Positions 6,845 to 14,828 of a DNA stretch of 29,072 nt are shown here, piece by piece; the stretch's first letter is position 1; every line of letters starts with the position of its first letter. The notes beneath the pieces were generated by a model that did not search any database, had not been told where the DNA came from, and saw only the letters and a program-made list of their open reading frames with translations. This DNA is from Gp6-AA40 sp050742535 (GTDB taxonomy: Bacteria; Acidobacteriota; Vicinamibacteria; Vicinamibacterales; UBA2999), in contig JBOGIQ010000032.1 of the NCBI GenBank assembly GCA_050742535.1, forward strand, positions 1 to 29,072, in the 5' to 3' direction. The position numbers and the translations under genes are program-made.

Positions 6845-9800
6845 ATGCGCGGACTGAGGACCGGAGCGCTCACGCTCCTCGCGATCCTGCTGCCGGCGGT
6901 CGTCTTCGCCCAGGCAGCCATTTCCGGTGTGGTGAAAGATTCCTCCGGCGCCGTCTTGCCAGGCGTCACCGTCGAAGCCTCGAGTCCCGCGCTGATCGAG
7001 AAAACGCGGTCGACGGTCACCGACGGCAACGGCGCATACCAGATCATCCAACTGCAGCCGGGCATCTATACCGTCACCTTCACCCTGGCCGGGTTCAGCA
7101 CCTACAAGCGCGAAGGTCTCGAGCTGGGCGGGAACTTCGTTGCGACCGTCACCGCGGAACTGAAGGTCGGCACGTTGGCCGAAACGATCACGGTCTCCGG
7201 CGAGACACCTCTCGTCGACGTGCGCAGCTCCAGCGTGCAGAAGGTGGTCACGAAAGAAGTCGTCGACGCGGTGCCAACGGGCCGCCTGGGCATCAACCTC
7301 GCCGCGCTGCAGCCCGGCATCATCCTCGGCGCCGGCGGCGGCGTCGGTCAGCCGAACACGAATTCACTGACCTCCCAGGACGTCGGCGGCACGGCCGGCG
7401 ACACGTTCACCGACCTGTCCATCCACGGCGGAAAGGCGGCGGAGCAGCGGCAGACGATCGGAGGAGTCTCCGCCGCGACGACGATCCGGTTCGGCGAATC
7501 GCTGAGCAGCTCGCCAAGCTTTACCGCGATGCAGGAAATGACCGTGAACACGTCCGGTGCCGACGCGTCGCAGGCGGGTGGTGGAGTCCAGATGAACTAC
7601 GTCCCGCGCGATGGGGGCAATACCTTCAGGGGGCTGCTGTACACCACCTTCGCCAACAACAGCATGCAGGGCCAGAACTACACCACGGGCGTGCGCGACG
7701 CGAGCGGCAGTTGCTCGCCGGTCGAGAGCCTGTTCTGCCGCGGGCTGAGAACCCAGCCTGGCGAGCTGAAGGAGACCTACGACTTCAACCCGGGTTACGG
7801 CGGCCCGATTCTGAGAGACCGGCTCTGGTTTTTCGGCACAGCGCGATGGACCAAGGCGGAGAACTACGTTCCCAACGAGTATCCAAACACGAACTTTGTT
7901 GTCGGCCGAACCAGCCCGACACTGCTGAACGCGACAACGCTCATGTATAACCCCGACCTGAATGCGCCATTGGGCACGACGTATGGCGGCGGCGGGTATT
8001 TCTGGGAGCAGACCCTGCGCCTCTCGTGGCAGATGACGAGCAAGGACAAGCTCGGCGTCTACTACAACAACAAGAAGAGGGAGTACACGAACGGCGCCAC
8101 CAACACATCCCTGGAGTCGCTGGCGACGACGTACTTCTTCCCGTTCTCCGACCAGCTTGTTCAGTATTCGCGCCCGCATACCAATCGCCTGCTGTTGGAA
8201 GCCGCGTTCTGGCGTCATCAGGAAACATGGGGCAGCCGCCCCGCCGCGCTCGATCGGGTGGATCCGCTGGCCGTCGGCGTCACCGACAACAACCCGCAGA
8301 CGCTGGTCCCCGACTACATTCAGTTGATCCAGAACTATCACGGACGTGTCGGCGCAAACTACACGCCGAGCCACAATCCGAACTACCGCGCCAACTTCGC
8401 GATGTCGTACGTCACGGGATCGCACTCCTGGAAGACCGGCGTCGACATCAACGGGGCCAATCGAGTGTCGTGGGCGGCGTCGAATATTCCCTACAGCTAC
8501 GTCGTGAGCACACTCGCCAATAACGGCGTCGGCGTTGGCATTCCGGTGCCGACGACCCTGACGCTGCGCTCCGACGGCTGCACGGATCCGCTCATCCGTC
8601 AGGTCAATGGGACGCTGGTGGGCGGCCACACCTCGGTGCAGCCGGGTTGTCCAACACAGGCCCTCAACAAGGTGACAAGCGAAGGCGGGGCCTTCGTACA
8701 GGACAAGTGGACGATGGACCGGCTGACGCTCAGCGCGGGCGTCCGCCTCGACTGGTTCTTCTCGGAGAACCCCGCGTTTACCCTGGGACCGTCCTTGTTG
8801 ACGCCGAACCGGAACATCGAGGTGCCGAAGTTCAGCACCGTCCGGTACAAGGACTGGACGCCCAAGTTCGGTGTCGCCTACGACCTGTTCGGGAACGGCA
8901 GGACGGCGCTGAAGGGCAACATCGGACGATATGTCCTCGGACAGGCGCTGGTGTTCGGTCTGTCGGCGCAGCCCGGTTACAACCTTCAGCTCACTTCGTC
9001 ACGGGCCTGGATCGACAACAACAAGAACTTCATCCCCGATTGCGATTTGAGCAATCCCGCGACGCAGGGCCCGACGCAGACCGGAGCCAATTTCCAGATC
9101 GACACGTGCAACGCCCCGGCCGGCGTGAATCTGAATTTCTACGACAACCAGCTGCGTCCGAATCTGGCCGTTCAACCGGACGCGCGCTACGGGTGGGGCA
9201 AGCGTCCGTACAGCTGGGAAACGTCAGTCAGCGCGCAGCATGAGTTGAACAGGAACGTGTCTGTCAACGGCGGCGTGTTCTGGCGGTGGTTCGGCAACTT
9301 CCTCGTGACCGACAACACGTCGGCGACGGTCAGCAACTTCACACAGTATTCCATTACCCCGTCGTTGATCCCGTCGGCGCCGGCGTCGGCGGGCGGCGAG
9401 ACGTTGCCGGACGAAATCTACACGTCCGGTTTCTACAACATCAATGCCGGGGTGCCGGTCAATAACCTGCAGGGCCTGTCGAAGACGATGTTCCCCGGCA
9501 GCAATGTGTACGACCGGTGGTTCGGCTTCGACGTTGGACTGAGCGCCAGGCTTCCCGATGGCATCATCGTCCAGGGCGGACTGAGCACCGGACATCAGAC
9601 GACCGATTTCTGCGATGTGCAGGATCCTGCCAAGGCCGGTCAGAATGCCCTCGTCGAGATGCTCGGCACTTCGTCGCTCCAGAGCTGCCACATGGAGCAG
9701 AACTGGCTGCCGCAGGTGAAGTTCCTCGGATCGTACGTCGTCCCGAAGATCGACGTGCAGATCGGCGCGGCGTTCCAGAGCATCCCCGGCGTCGGATACT

Positions 9801-10135
9801 CCGCATCGTACGCGGCACCGAACACGGACCTCGCGCGGCCCGTCGCCAGCGGCGGCCTTGGCAGGCTGCCGACCGGCGGAACGGCGACTCAGACGACAAA
9901 CGTCCAGATCATGCCCGCGGGAACGGTGTATGGTCCGCGGCTGAATCAGGTCGACCTCCGAATCGGGAAGATCATTCGCGTCGCCAATACCAGGTCGACG
10001 CTGGGTGTGGACCTGTTCAACATCCTCAACAACGATACGGTCACGCAGGTCAGCGGGACGTACGCCACCTGGCTCGCGCCTCAGGGCATCATCGCGCCAC
10101 GGCTGCTGAAGGTTTCGCTGACGTTGGACTTCTAG
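6845..10135 (+). CDS. TonB-dependent outer-membrane receptor, Oar type with N-terminal carboxypeptidase-regulatory domain
   Basis: 1096 residues from ATG 6845, which has AGGAGG five bases upstream; the frame extends 135 bases further up without a better start. Signal peptide MRGLRTGALTLLAILLPAVVFA, then a CarboxypepD_reg domain (AISGVVKDSSGAVLPGVTV to YTVTFTLAGFSTY, residues ~24-100). A plug domain follows (LAETITVSGETPLVDV and onward), then a long beta-barrel. The final strand ends RLLKVSLTLDF with the terminal Phe expected for BAM-assisted insertion. Such receptors import large substrates with energy from TonB-ExbBD. I cannot tell the ligand. A TPR lipoprotein gene begins 5 bp after the stop, suggesting one transport unit. 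An intrinsic-terminator hairpin lies just past the stop. Confidence 0.95.
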   Translation: MRGLRTGALTLLAILLPAVVFAQAAISGVVKDSSGAVLPGVTVEASSPALIEKTRSTVTDGNGAYQIIQLQPGIYTVTFTLAGFSTYKREGLELGGNFVATVTAELKVGTLAETITVSGETPLVDVRSSSVQKVVTKEVVDAVPTGRLGINLAALQPGIILGAGGGVGQPNTNSLTSQDVGGTAGDTFTDLSIHGGKAAEQRQTIGGVSAATTIRFGESLSSSPSFTAMQEMTVNTSGADASQAGGGVQMNYVPRDGGNTFRGLLYTTFANNSMQGQNYTTGVRDASGSCSPVESLFCRGLRTQPGELKETYDFNPGYGGPILRDRLWFFGTARWTKAENYVPNEYPNTNFVVGRTSPTLLNATTLMYNPDLNAPLGTTYGGGGYFWEQTLRLSWQMTSKDKLGVYYNNKKREYTNGATNTSLESLATTYFFPFSDQLVQYSRPHTNRLLLEAAFWRHQETWGSRPAALDRVDPLAVGVTDNNPQTLVPDYIQLIQNYHGRVGANYTPSHNPNYRANFAMSYVTGSHSWKTGVDINGANRVSWAASNIPYSYVVSTLANNGVGVGIPVPTTLTLRSDGCTDPLIRQVNGTLVGGHTSVQPGCPTQALNKVTSEGGAFVQDKWTMDRLTLSAGVRLDWFFSENPAFTLGPSLLTPNRNIEVPKFSTVRYKDWTPKFGVAYDLFGNGRTALKGNIGRYVLGQALVFGLSAQPGYNLQLTSSRAWIDNNKNFIPDCDLSNPATQGPTQTGANFQIDTCNAPAGVNLNFYDNQLRPNLAVQPDARYGWGKRPYSWETSVSAQHELNRNVSVNGGVFWRWFGNFLVTDNTSATVSNFTQYSITPSLIPSAPASAGGETLPDEIYTSGFYNINAGVPVNNLQGLSKTMFPGSNVYDRWFGFDVGLSARLPDGIIVQGGLSTGHQTTDFCDVQDPAKAGQNALVEMLGTSSLQSCHMEQNWLPQVKFLGSYVVPKIDVQIGAAFQSIPGVGYSASYAAPNTDLARPVASGGLGRLPTGGTATQTTNVQIMPAGTVYGPRLNQVDLRIGKIIRVANTRSTLGVDLFNILNNDTVTQVSGTYATWLAPQGIIAPRLLKVSLTLDF

Positions 10136-10140
10136 GTTCG

Positions 10141-11538
10141 TTGCCCCGGGTTCCTCTGGCCCGCCTTCGTCTGCAGGCGGGCCTTTTCTGTTCGTGCGCC
10201 GTCCTCTCCGCGTCTGTTTCGTTCGTCGCCGCCTGTACGGCGCAAAAGCCGTCGCCGGATTCAGCGGCGCAGACGTCCGGCGTCGACCGTGCGACATTGC
10301 CGCCGGTCTCTCTACCTGATCTCTCGAAACTGGACCCGGCCGCGCAGCAGCAAATCAACGAACGGTATCGATCGTTGACGTCGCTGATTGCATCGCCAGG
10401 TGCGCGACCCGACGCCCTGGCCGAGGCGTACGGATCGATGGCCAACCTGCTGCTGGCCGCCGACCTGTTCGAGGCTGCGGAACCGTTCTACCAGCATGCG
10501 CAGTCATTGCAACGCGATCGCTTCAACTGGCCGTATTGCCTTGGCCACATTTACCAGGCGACGGCGCAACCCGACAAAGCCGTCGCTGCCTTCGCGCGCG
10601 CGGTGGAACTGCGGCCGAACGACGTCGCCGCGCTCGTCTGGCTCGGCAACCTGCATCTCGACCGCGGCAAACCGGAACTGGCGGAGCCTCTCTTCACGCG
10701 CGCCCTTTCCGTACAACCCGGAACGATCGCTGCGATGTACGGACTCGGCCGCACGGCGCTCGCGAAGCAGGAGCACGCGCGCGCCGTCGAATACTTCGAG
10801 CGGCTGCTGGCTGCGGATGCGCGCGCATCCGTCGCACACTATCCACTGGCACTGGCGTACCGCGCGCTCGGCGACACCACGAAGGCCGAACAGCATCTTC
10901 GCCAGCGCGGCACGACCGAGGTTGGTCCGCCGGACCCGTTGATGGTGGAGCTGCGAGGACTGCTGCAGGGCGCGAGTGCCGAGGAGGCCCGTGGCACGCG
11001 GGCATTGAGCGCCCGCGACTTTCCCGCGGCCGTGAAGCATTTCCGTGCGGCCGTGGAACTCGCGCCGGAGAATCCGACTCTGCACCACAAGTTCGGAACC
11101 GCACTTTCGCTCACCGGCGACACGACAGGCGCGCTGCAGCAGTTCAAGGAGGCCGTTCGCCTGTCGCCGGCGTTTGCGGAGGCGCATTACAGCCTGGGTG
11201 TGCTGCTGGACTCGCAGGGAGAGCTCAGGCCGGCGATCGAGCACCTGTCTGCCGCCGTCCGCCATGGGCCGAGTTACCTCGACGCGCGGCTGCAGCTGGC
11301 AGACGCGCTTGCACGCAACGGACAGCTCGATCGTTCGCTGGCGGAGTATCGCCAGGCGCTCGACGCTGATGCACAGTCGGCAGATGCGCGTTTCGGCTAC
11401 GGACTGGCGTTGGCCCGTCTGGGACGTTATGCGGAGGCGCGAGAGGCGCTCAGCGAAGGCGCCAGGCGGTATCCTGAACAATCGAGATTTGCCGAAATGG
11501 TTGCGCGCGTCGATGCTGCGCGGCGACCGCGGCGCTGA
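10141..11538 (+). CDS. TPR-repeat lipoprotein
   Basis: 465 residues if TTG 10141 is the start. That gives MPRVPLARLRLQAGLFCSCA, then VLSASVSFVAAC, a lipoprotein signal with lipobox V-A-A-C32 followed by a Ser/Pro/Gln-rich tether. The body is at least eight tetratricopeptide units, with phrases such as AFARAVELRPNDVAALVWLG, LGRTALAKQEHARAVEYFERLL and FGTALSLTGDTTGALQQFKE. TPR arrays bind partner proteins. The gene begins 5 bp after the TonB receptor stop, so the pair probably works together at the outer membrane. The odd point is that a textbook terminator hairpin (10158-10187) sits inside codons 6-16. The start may instead be further down (ATG 10438 lacks the signal peptide), or the hairpin attenuates this gene. 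TPR identity is certain; the start is not. Confidence 0.85.
   Translation: MPRVPLARLRLQAGLFCSCAVLSASVSFVAACTAQKPSPDSAAQTSGVDRATLPPVSLPDLSKLDPAAQQQINERYRSLTSLIASPGARPDALAEAYGSMANLLLAADLFEAAEPFYQHAQSLQRDRFNWPYCLGHIYQATAQPDKAVAAFARAVELRPNDVAALVWLGNLHLDRGKPELAEPLFTRALSVQPGTIAAMYGLGRTALAKQEHARAVEYFERLLAADARASVAHYPLALAYRALGDTTKAEQHLRQRGTTEVGPPDPLMVELRGLLQGASAEEARGTRALSARDFPAAVKHFRAAVELAPENPTLHHKFGTALSLTGDTTGALQQFKEAVRLSPAFAEAHYSLGVLLDSQGELRPAIEHLSAAVRHGPSYLDARLQLADALARNGQLDRSLAEYRQALDADAQSADARFGYGLALARLGRYAEAREALSEGARRYPEQSRFAEMVARVDAARRPRR
10158..10187 (+). terminator. Intrinsic terminator after TonB receptor, overlapping the TPR gene start
   Basis: Perfect 8-bp GC stem ggcccgcc / ggcgggcc (10158-10165 and 10176-10183) with a 10-base loop, followed by TTTTCTGTT. 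It begins 23 bases after the receptor stop. It should end or attenuate transcription before most of the TPR gene. Confidence 0.8.
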
Positions 11539-11594
11539 CCCGTTCTCCTGCTAATTGGCCGCGGCGAGGACAAGCCGGCGTTGCCTGCACTTCT

Positions 11595-12449
11595 TCAGTT
11601 GGGAGTCGGTCGCTCGACGTGATCGATGACGAGAACCTCCATATCCCCCTTGGCGGGGCGCAGCTGCAGTCCAAGCTGATCGTTGAGCGCCCGGGATAGT
11701 AGCAACTGGTCGTCGTTCGGATCGGCGGTCACCCGGAGGCTCTGGTCCACATTCCAACTCAAATCGACATCGAACGGGCCGGTCAGCCCGGTACGATCGA
11801 CCACGACGCGATCGACCGAATTCTGCAGCACGACTGCCAACTGCGCGATAGGGCGACCTCGCAGCGTCAGAGTACGAACTCCATTGATCGTCCGCGATCC
11901 GTAGCCGCACGGCTGCACCGGCTGAGGCAGCCCCGCCGGCGCCGCAGCGCCGCCGATTCCCTCCGGCGCTTGACATGGTTCCGCAGCGCGGCGCAGGGCC
12001 GGTCCGAAAGAACCGCTACGCGCGACGGAAAGTTCGTAGACGTCGACGCGGCGTGTTTCGATGTGGACGGACAGACGGAATCGCGCTGACAACAAGTGTT
12101 GCAGCATCGCGGCCATCTGATCCTGTGTCGCCTCGCCGGACGCACGAGCGTCGACGTCGTACCGCTCGTCGAGCAGCGATGAGGGACCGACGATCTGACC
12201 CGGCAGCCGCGAAAAGGCGGAATAAGCCCGGCGGATCAGGGTGAGCAGTTGTGAATTCTTGGCGACGAACCGCCCCCCCGGCAGAAACGACCCCGGCGTG
12301 ATCTGCATCGTGTCGGCGTTTATCTCCGAAGCGGGGCTCGGCTTGACCGACGCGACCTCGAACCGCAGCGCCGGCCCCGTTGCGCGCTGACCCGCGAGCA
12401 ACGGACCGACACTGCTGCCAACGATCAGGGCAATGAGCGCGTATCTCAT
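11595..12449 (-). CDS. TIGR03435 family exported protein
   Basis: 284 residues from ATG 12447-12449: signal peptide MRYALIALIVGSSVGPLLAG, then LRFEVASVKPSPASE, the hallmark N-terminal strand of TIGR03435. ITPGSFLPGGRFVAKNSQLL, DVDARASGEATQDQMAAMLQ, HLLSARFRLSVHIETRRVDV and VVVDRTGLTGPFDVDLSW follow in family order. The family is abundant and multi-copy in soil Acidobacteria; its function is unknown. An earlier ATG at 12473 would add MAVRDSSY and overlap the end of the upstream cysteine-rich ORF by 14 bases. Neither start has a clear ribosome site, so translation probably depends on ribosomes finishing that ORF (10 bp gap). It converges on the TPR gene with 56 bp between them and no obvious terminator. 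Confidence 0.92.
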   Translation of the reverse strand: MRYALIALIVGSSVGPLLAGQRATGPALRFEVASVKPSPASEINADTMQITPGSFLPGGRFVAKNSQLLTLIRRAYSAFSRLPGQIVGPSSLLDERYDVDARASGEATQDQMAAMLQHLLSARFRLSVHIETRRVDVYELSVARSGSFGPALRRAAEPCQAPEGIGGAAAPAGLPQPVQPCGYGSRTINGVRTLTLRGRPIAQLAVVLQNSVDRVVVDRTGLTGPFDVDLSWNVDQSLRVTADPNDDQLLLSRALNDQLGLQLRPAKGDMEVLVIDHVERPTPN

Positions 12450-12459
12450 GTACGAGCTG

Positions 12460-12681
12460 TCACGAACAGCCATCCCACCCACACATACAGCCGCCGCCGC
12501 ACGAATACGTGCACGACGAGCCGACACAGTTCTTATCACAGCCGGCGCACCACGCCCCCAGCCCCAGGGCATCTTGGCAGGAACGGTCGCATGGGCTGCC
12601 GGCACGAACGCTATCCGTGCCCTGAAACAACCACGCCCCCGTCAACACGACTACGTACACGAGCCGTCTACACAGAGCCAT
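12460..12681 (-). CDS. Secreted cysteine-rich miniprotein (73 aa, 10 Cys in the mature part)
   Basis: ATG 12679-12681 has AGAGGAG six bases upstream (GTG 12684 is also in frame but too close). A signal peptide MALCRRLVYVVVLTGAWLFQ, GTDSVRA is followed by a mature peptide of about 46 residues with ten cysteines. Spacing is C-x3-C-x9-C-x2-C-x3-C-x4-C-x3-C-x3-C-x1-C-x4-C. Segments include SPCDRSCQDALGLGAWCAGC and CMCGWDGC. The even number and the export signal suggest up to five disulfides, or a metal site built on the CxxC and CxC pairs. I do not recognise the family. It ends 10 bp before the TIGR03435 start on the same strand, so the two probably form an operon. An insertion element lies 95 bp upstream of its start, in or beside its promoter region. 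Confidence 0.7.
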   Translation of the reverse strand: MALCRRLVYVVVLTGAWLFQGTDSVRAGSPCDRSCQDALGLGAWCAGCDKNCVGSSCTYSCGGGCMCGWDGCS

Positions 12682-12776
12682 CACGATCTCCTCTTGTCAC
12701 CGTTGATCCGGCTCGTATTTCTGCCACGCGCTGTCGCCCGGCACAAGACGCGATCCGCCGTACGAAACAGACCGCG

Positions 12777-12801
12777 GGTAGTGGGCTAATGCCGTGGTCC
12801 T
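12777..12801 (+). repeat. Left terminal inverted repeat of the insertion element
   Basis: ggtagtgggcta then atgccgtggtcct; pairs with 13559-13583 apart from two positions. Flanked outside by agaccgcg. Confidence 0.85.
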
Positions 12802-12844
12802 AGCGCGGGTGGCTTGGCACAGGATTGTGACGGGTTTTGGCGCA

Positions 12845-13045
12845 CTAACGCGGCGGCTTCGCTCGTTGCAGGCGGTCCAGCGCCACCGGATTCTCTAAAT
12901 TCAGGACGCCAAGGGCCACCTCGGCAGACTGTCTGAGGTTAAGGACTTGCCGTTCGAGTTCTTCGGCATGTCGGTAGATCGCGCCGATTTCACGCTGGCG
13001 CTCCAGCTTCAAGAGCGGAACCCGTTGCCGTTTCAGGTCCAAATC
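12845..13045 (-). pseudogene. HsdS-like fragment (type I restriction specificity subunit C-terminus)
   Basis: An open frame of 66 sense codons from just after a stop at 13046-13048 to TAG at 12845-12847. It reads DLKRQRVPLLKLERQREIGA, IYRHAEELERQVLNLRQSAE and on. The pattern VPLxxLERQREIxxIY followed by a coiled-coil helix is what ends the target-recognition half of type I specificity subunits. Everything N-terminal is missing, and there is no ribosome site. It abuts the truncated transposase at about 13034-13050, so it is a fragment carried within the element. Assignment rests on pattern memory and is moderate. Confidence 0.5.
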
Positions 13046-13374
13046 TCATCAGCCTGAACAAAGCGAGGACGAAGGCCGGTCATGCGCGCCTCGAACAGTT
13101 CCGCACACTTCAGGCCGACCGTCTGGAGCAGGCTCAGGATCGTCGTCTTGTGAATGTCGGTTACGCGACTGATCGCCCGCACACTCATGCCTTCCGTCAT
13201 CAAGGTAAACACCTTCACTGCGTCATCAAGGCTCGTGGTGTGGGCGCCGAGCGGACCCTGTTGGCGTGGCATCGTGAACCGGGCGCCACAGTCGTTGCAC
13301 CGAAACCGCTGAGTGTTGGCATTGGTCGTTCCGGCTTTCACGGCAGTTCCGTGCTGGCAGCGAAGGCAGGTCAT
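13033..13374 (-). pseudogene. Truncated IS1-like transposase (N-terminal 113 aa)
   Basis: Begins MTCLRCQHGTAVKAGTTNAN with a zinc ribbon (CxxC ... RCNDCGARF). A helix-turn-helix follows (AVKVFTLMTEGMSVRAISRV, TDIHKTTILSLLQTVG), then RPRFVQADEIWT. DEIW carries the first catalytic aspartate of the DDE domain in IS1-type transposases; normally more than 100 residues follow. Here the frame stops one codon after W-T, where the HsdS-like fragment begins. The protein therefore has DNA-binding parts but no complete catalytic site and could at most act as a repressor. Confidence 0.8.
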
Positions 13375-13457
13375 GTCGGCCCCTTGCGTAAAGGGCGGCA
13401 GTGGCCGACAATGCGTCTGAAGCTGGATCGTGCGGCCACAACCGCGCGTTTCAGTCA

Positions 13458-13494
13458 GGCCGTCTCGGTGTTATCAGCACTGGGACGGCCGTTT
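13458..13494 (+). terminator. Terminator-like hairpin inside the insertion element
   Basis: Stem ggccgtc (13458-13464) and gacggcc (13484-13490) with a 19-base loop, followed by GTTTTGCTT. It lies about 85 bp upstream of the transposase fragment and could shield it from outside transcription, as IS elements often do. Confidence 0.5.
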
Positions 13495-13558
13495 TGCTTC
13501 TAGGGGTAGTGTCTCAAGGGACCGTGACAGGAGAGGTCACGGCAGGTGAAGTATTTTC

Positions 13559-13583
13559 AGGACCACGGGACTAGCCCACTACC
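13559..13583 (-). repeat. Right terminal inverted repeat of the insertion element
   Basis: Reverse complement of this segment starts ggtagtgggcta and matches 12777-12801 at 23 of 25 positions. Followed by the target duplication agaccgcg at 13584-13591. Confidence 0.85.
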
Positions 13584-13641
13584 AGACCGCGCGCATTTCG
13601 CGGCTCATGGTGTTCGTCATTGTCCCGCGCCCGACGATGCG

Positions 13642-14013
13642 TTACTGCTCGAACTGCACGGTGACGAACAGAATAGCGTAGACCGGAACCTTCTGCAGGA
13701 GCGTGGGTTTGTACTCCCACTGTTTCACGGCATCGACCGCAGCCGCAGCGAGGGCTGGTGTCGACGGTGTAAACACGACCGTGGCGGCGACTTTCCCGTC
13801 GGGCGCGACCACCGCCTGTATTCCAACGGTCTCGTTCAAGGAAACTTCCTTGAACTGTGCCGGTACCACCGGTGGCACGTGCTTCACCAGTTCCGGCGGG
13901 AGTTGCGGTGCCCGTTGTTGTCCGGGCTGCGCGCGCGCCGCCAGTCCGGCAAGAGTCGCGAAAACGACTGCGATAACGCCTGCGATCACCGTCCACAGCA
14001 TTCTTCGCATCAT
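13642..14013 (-). CDS. TonB C-terminal domain protein with N-terminal membrane anchor
   Basis: 123 residues from ATG 14011-14013, GGGAG seven bases upstream (a second ATG follows directly). MMRRMLWTVIAGVIAVVFAT is a membrane anchor or signal peptide. A short Pro-rich stretch (QLPPELVKHVPPVVPAQ) then leads into a TonB_C domain: IQAVVAPDGKVAATVVFTPS, AAAAVDAVKQWEYKPTLLQK, PVYAILFVTVQFEQ. Such proteins contact the TonB box of outer-membrane receptors. It is shorter than classical TonB because the periplasm-spanning Pro-rich region is minimal, so it may be a periplasmic TonB-like module rather than a full energy transducer. No ExbB/ExbD genes are nearby. The insertion element lies 58 bp beyond its 3' end. 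Confidence 0.85.
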   Translation of the reverse strand: MMRRMLWTVIAGVIAVVFATLAGLAARAQPGQQRAPQLPPELVKHVPPVVPAQFKEVSLNETVGIQAVVAPDGKVAATVVFTPSTPALAAAAVDAVKQWEYKPTLLQKVPVYAILFVTVQFEQ

Positions 14014-14180
14014 GCGAGTTCTCCCGTGTCAAGTGCCAAACCCCCGCAATATAGCATCCGTGACGAACGCGCGGGAGCCGATTGGTAACGGTGGAAAGGT
14101 ACGGCAAACCATGCCTGCGAGCCGAGCGCGCGGTGATGCCGTGGCACCGCCGGCCCTGACGGTGTACATTCCCGCTCGGC

Positions 14181-14828
14181 ATGAGCGACTCGCCCAAGCC
14201 TGAAGACCTGCCGACGCTTGCCGAGGATATGACCACGGCAGCGGATGCCCCCACATTTGCCCCAGACGGAACGACCATGTCGGATACGGCGGCGACGTTT
14301 GCGGAGGCAATGGCGGTCACCGATGCGGCGCGGCCCGCCAGAATCGGCCGCTACCGCATCGTTCGCCTGATCGGCGAAGGCGGCATGGGTGCCGTCTACG
14401 AGGCCGAGCAGGATCAGCCTCGCCGCACGGTCGCACTGAAGGTCATCAAGCCGGGACTGGCCGGCCCCGAGCTGCTGCGCCGTTTTGCGCAGGAAGCGCA
14501 GGCGCTCGGCCGGCTGCAGCATCCAGGCATCGCGCAGATCTACGACGCGGGGACGGCCGACACCGGCTACGGCTCGCAGCCGTACTTCGCGATGGAGTTC
14601 ATCCGCGGCGCGTCGCTGCGCGAATACGCCGACAGCCATCATCTGGGCCTCCGCGAGCGGCTCGAGCTGATGGTCAAGATCTGCGAAGCCGTGCACCACG
14701 CGCATCAACGCGGCCTCATTCACCGCGACCTCAAGCCCGGCAACATCATCGTCGACGAGACGGGGCAGCCGAAGATGACGGCATGGCGAACGGTAAGGCG
14801 GTCAACCCCAACGCGGCCAGCCGCATGA
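14181..14828 (+). pseudogene. Truncated Ser/Thr protein kinase (Hanks type), N-lobe to catalytic loop only
   Basis: The frame gives 215 residues. A 55-residue Thr/Ala/Asp-rich leader precedes a kinase domain: IGRYRIVRLIGEGGMGAVYE (Gly-rich loop 64-70), VALKVIK (Lys87), YFAMEFIRGASLREY hinge and HRDLKPGN (181-188). After DETGQPK (198) the expected ILDFG motif is absent. The reading goes into MTAWRTVRRSTPTRPAA, which is not kinase. DFG, the activation loop and the C-lobe are missing, so it cannot phosphorylate. A deletion at about 14773 joined it to the tail of another gene (14783-14923). It is divergent from the TonB-like gene. No ribosome site is evident at ATG 14181. Confidence 0.85.

Larger units (their letters stand above)
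12777..13583 (-). mobile_element. 807-bp insertion element, IS1-like, non-autonomous
   Basis: The ends are inverted repeats: ggtagtgggcta at 12777, complementary to 13559-13583, matching at 23 of 25 positions. Directly outside lies a perfect 8-bp duplication, agaccgcg (12769-12776 and 13584-13591). This fixes the element boundaries and shows it inserted by transposition. Inside are an N-terminal fragment of an IS1-like transposase (13033-13374, minus), an HsdS-like C-terminal fragment (12845-13045, minus) and a terminator-like hairpin (13458-13490). An 8-bp duplication fits IS1-family members. It lacks a complete transposase, so it needed one in trans or lost its own later. Confidence 0.85.
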
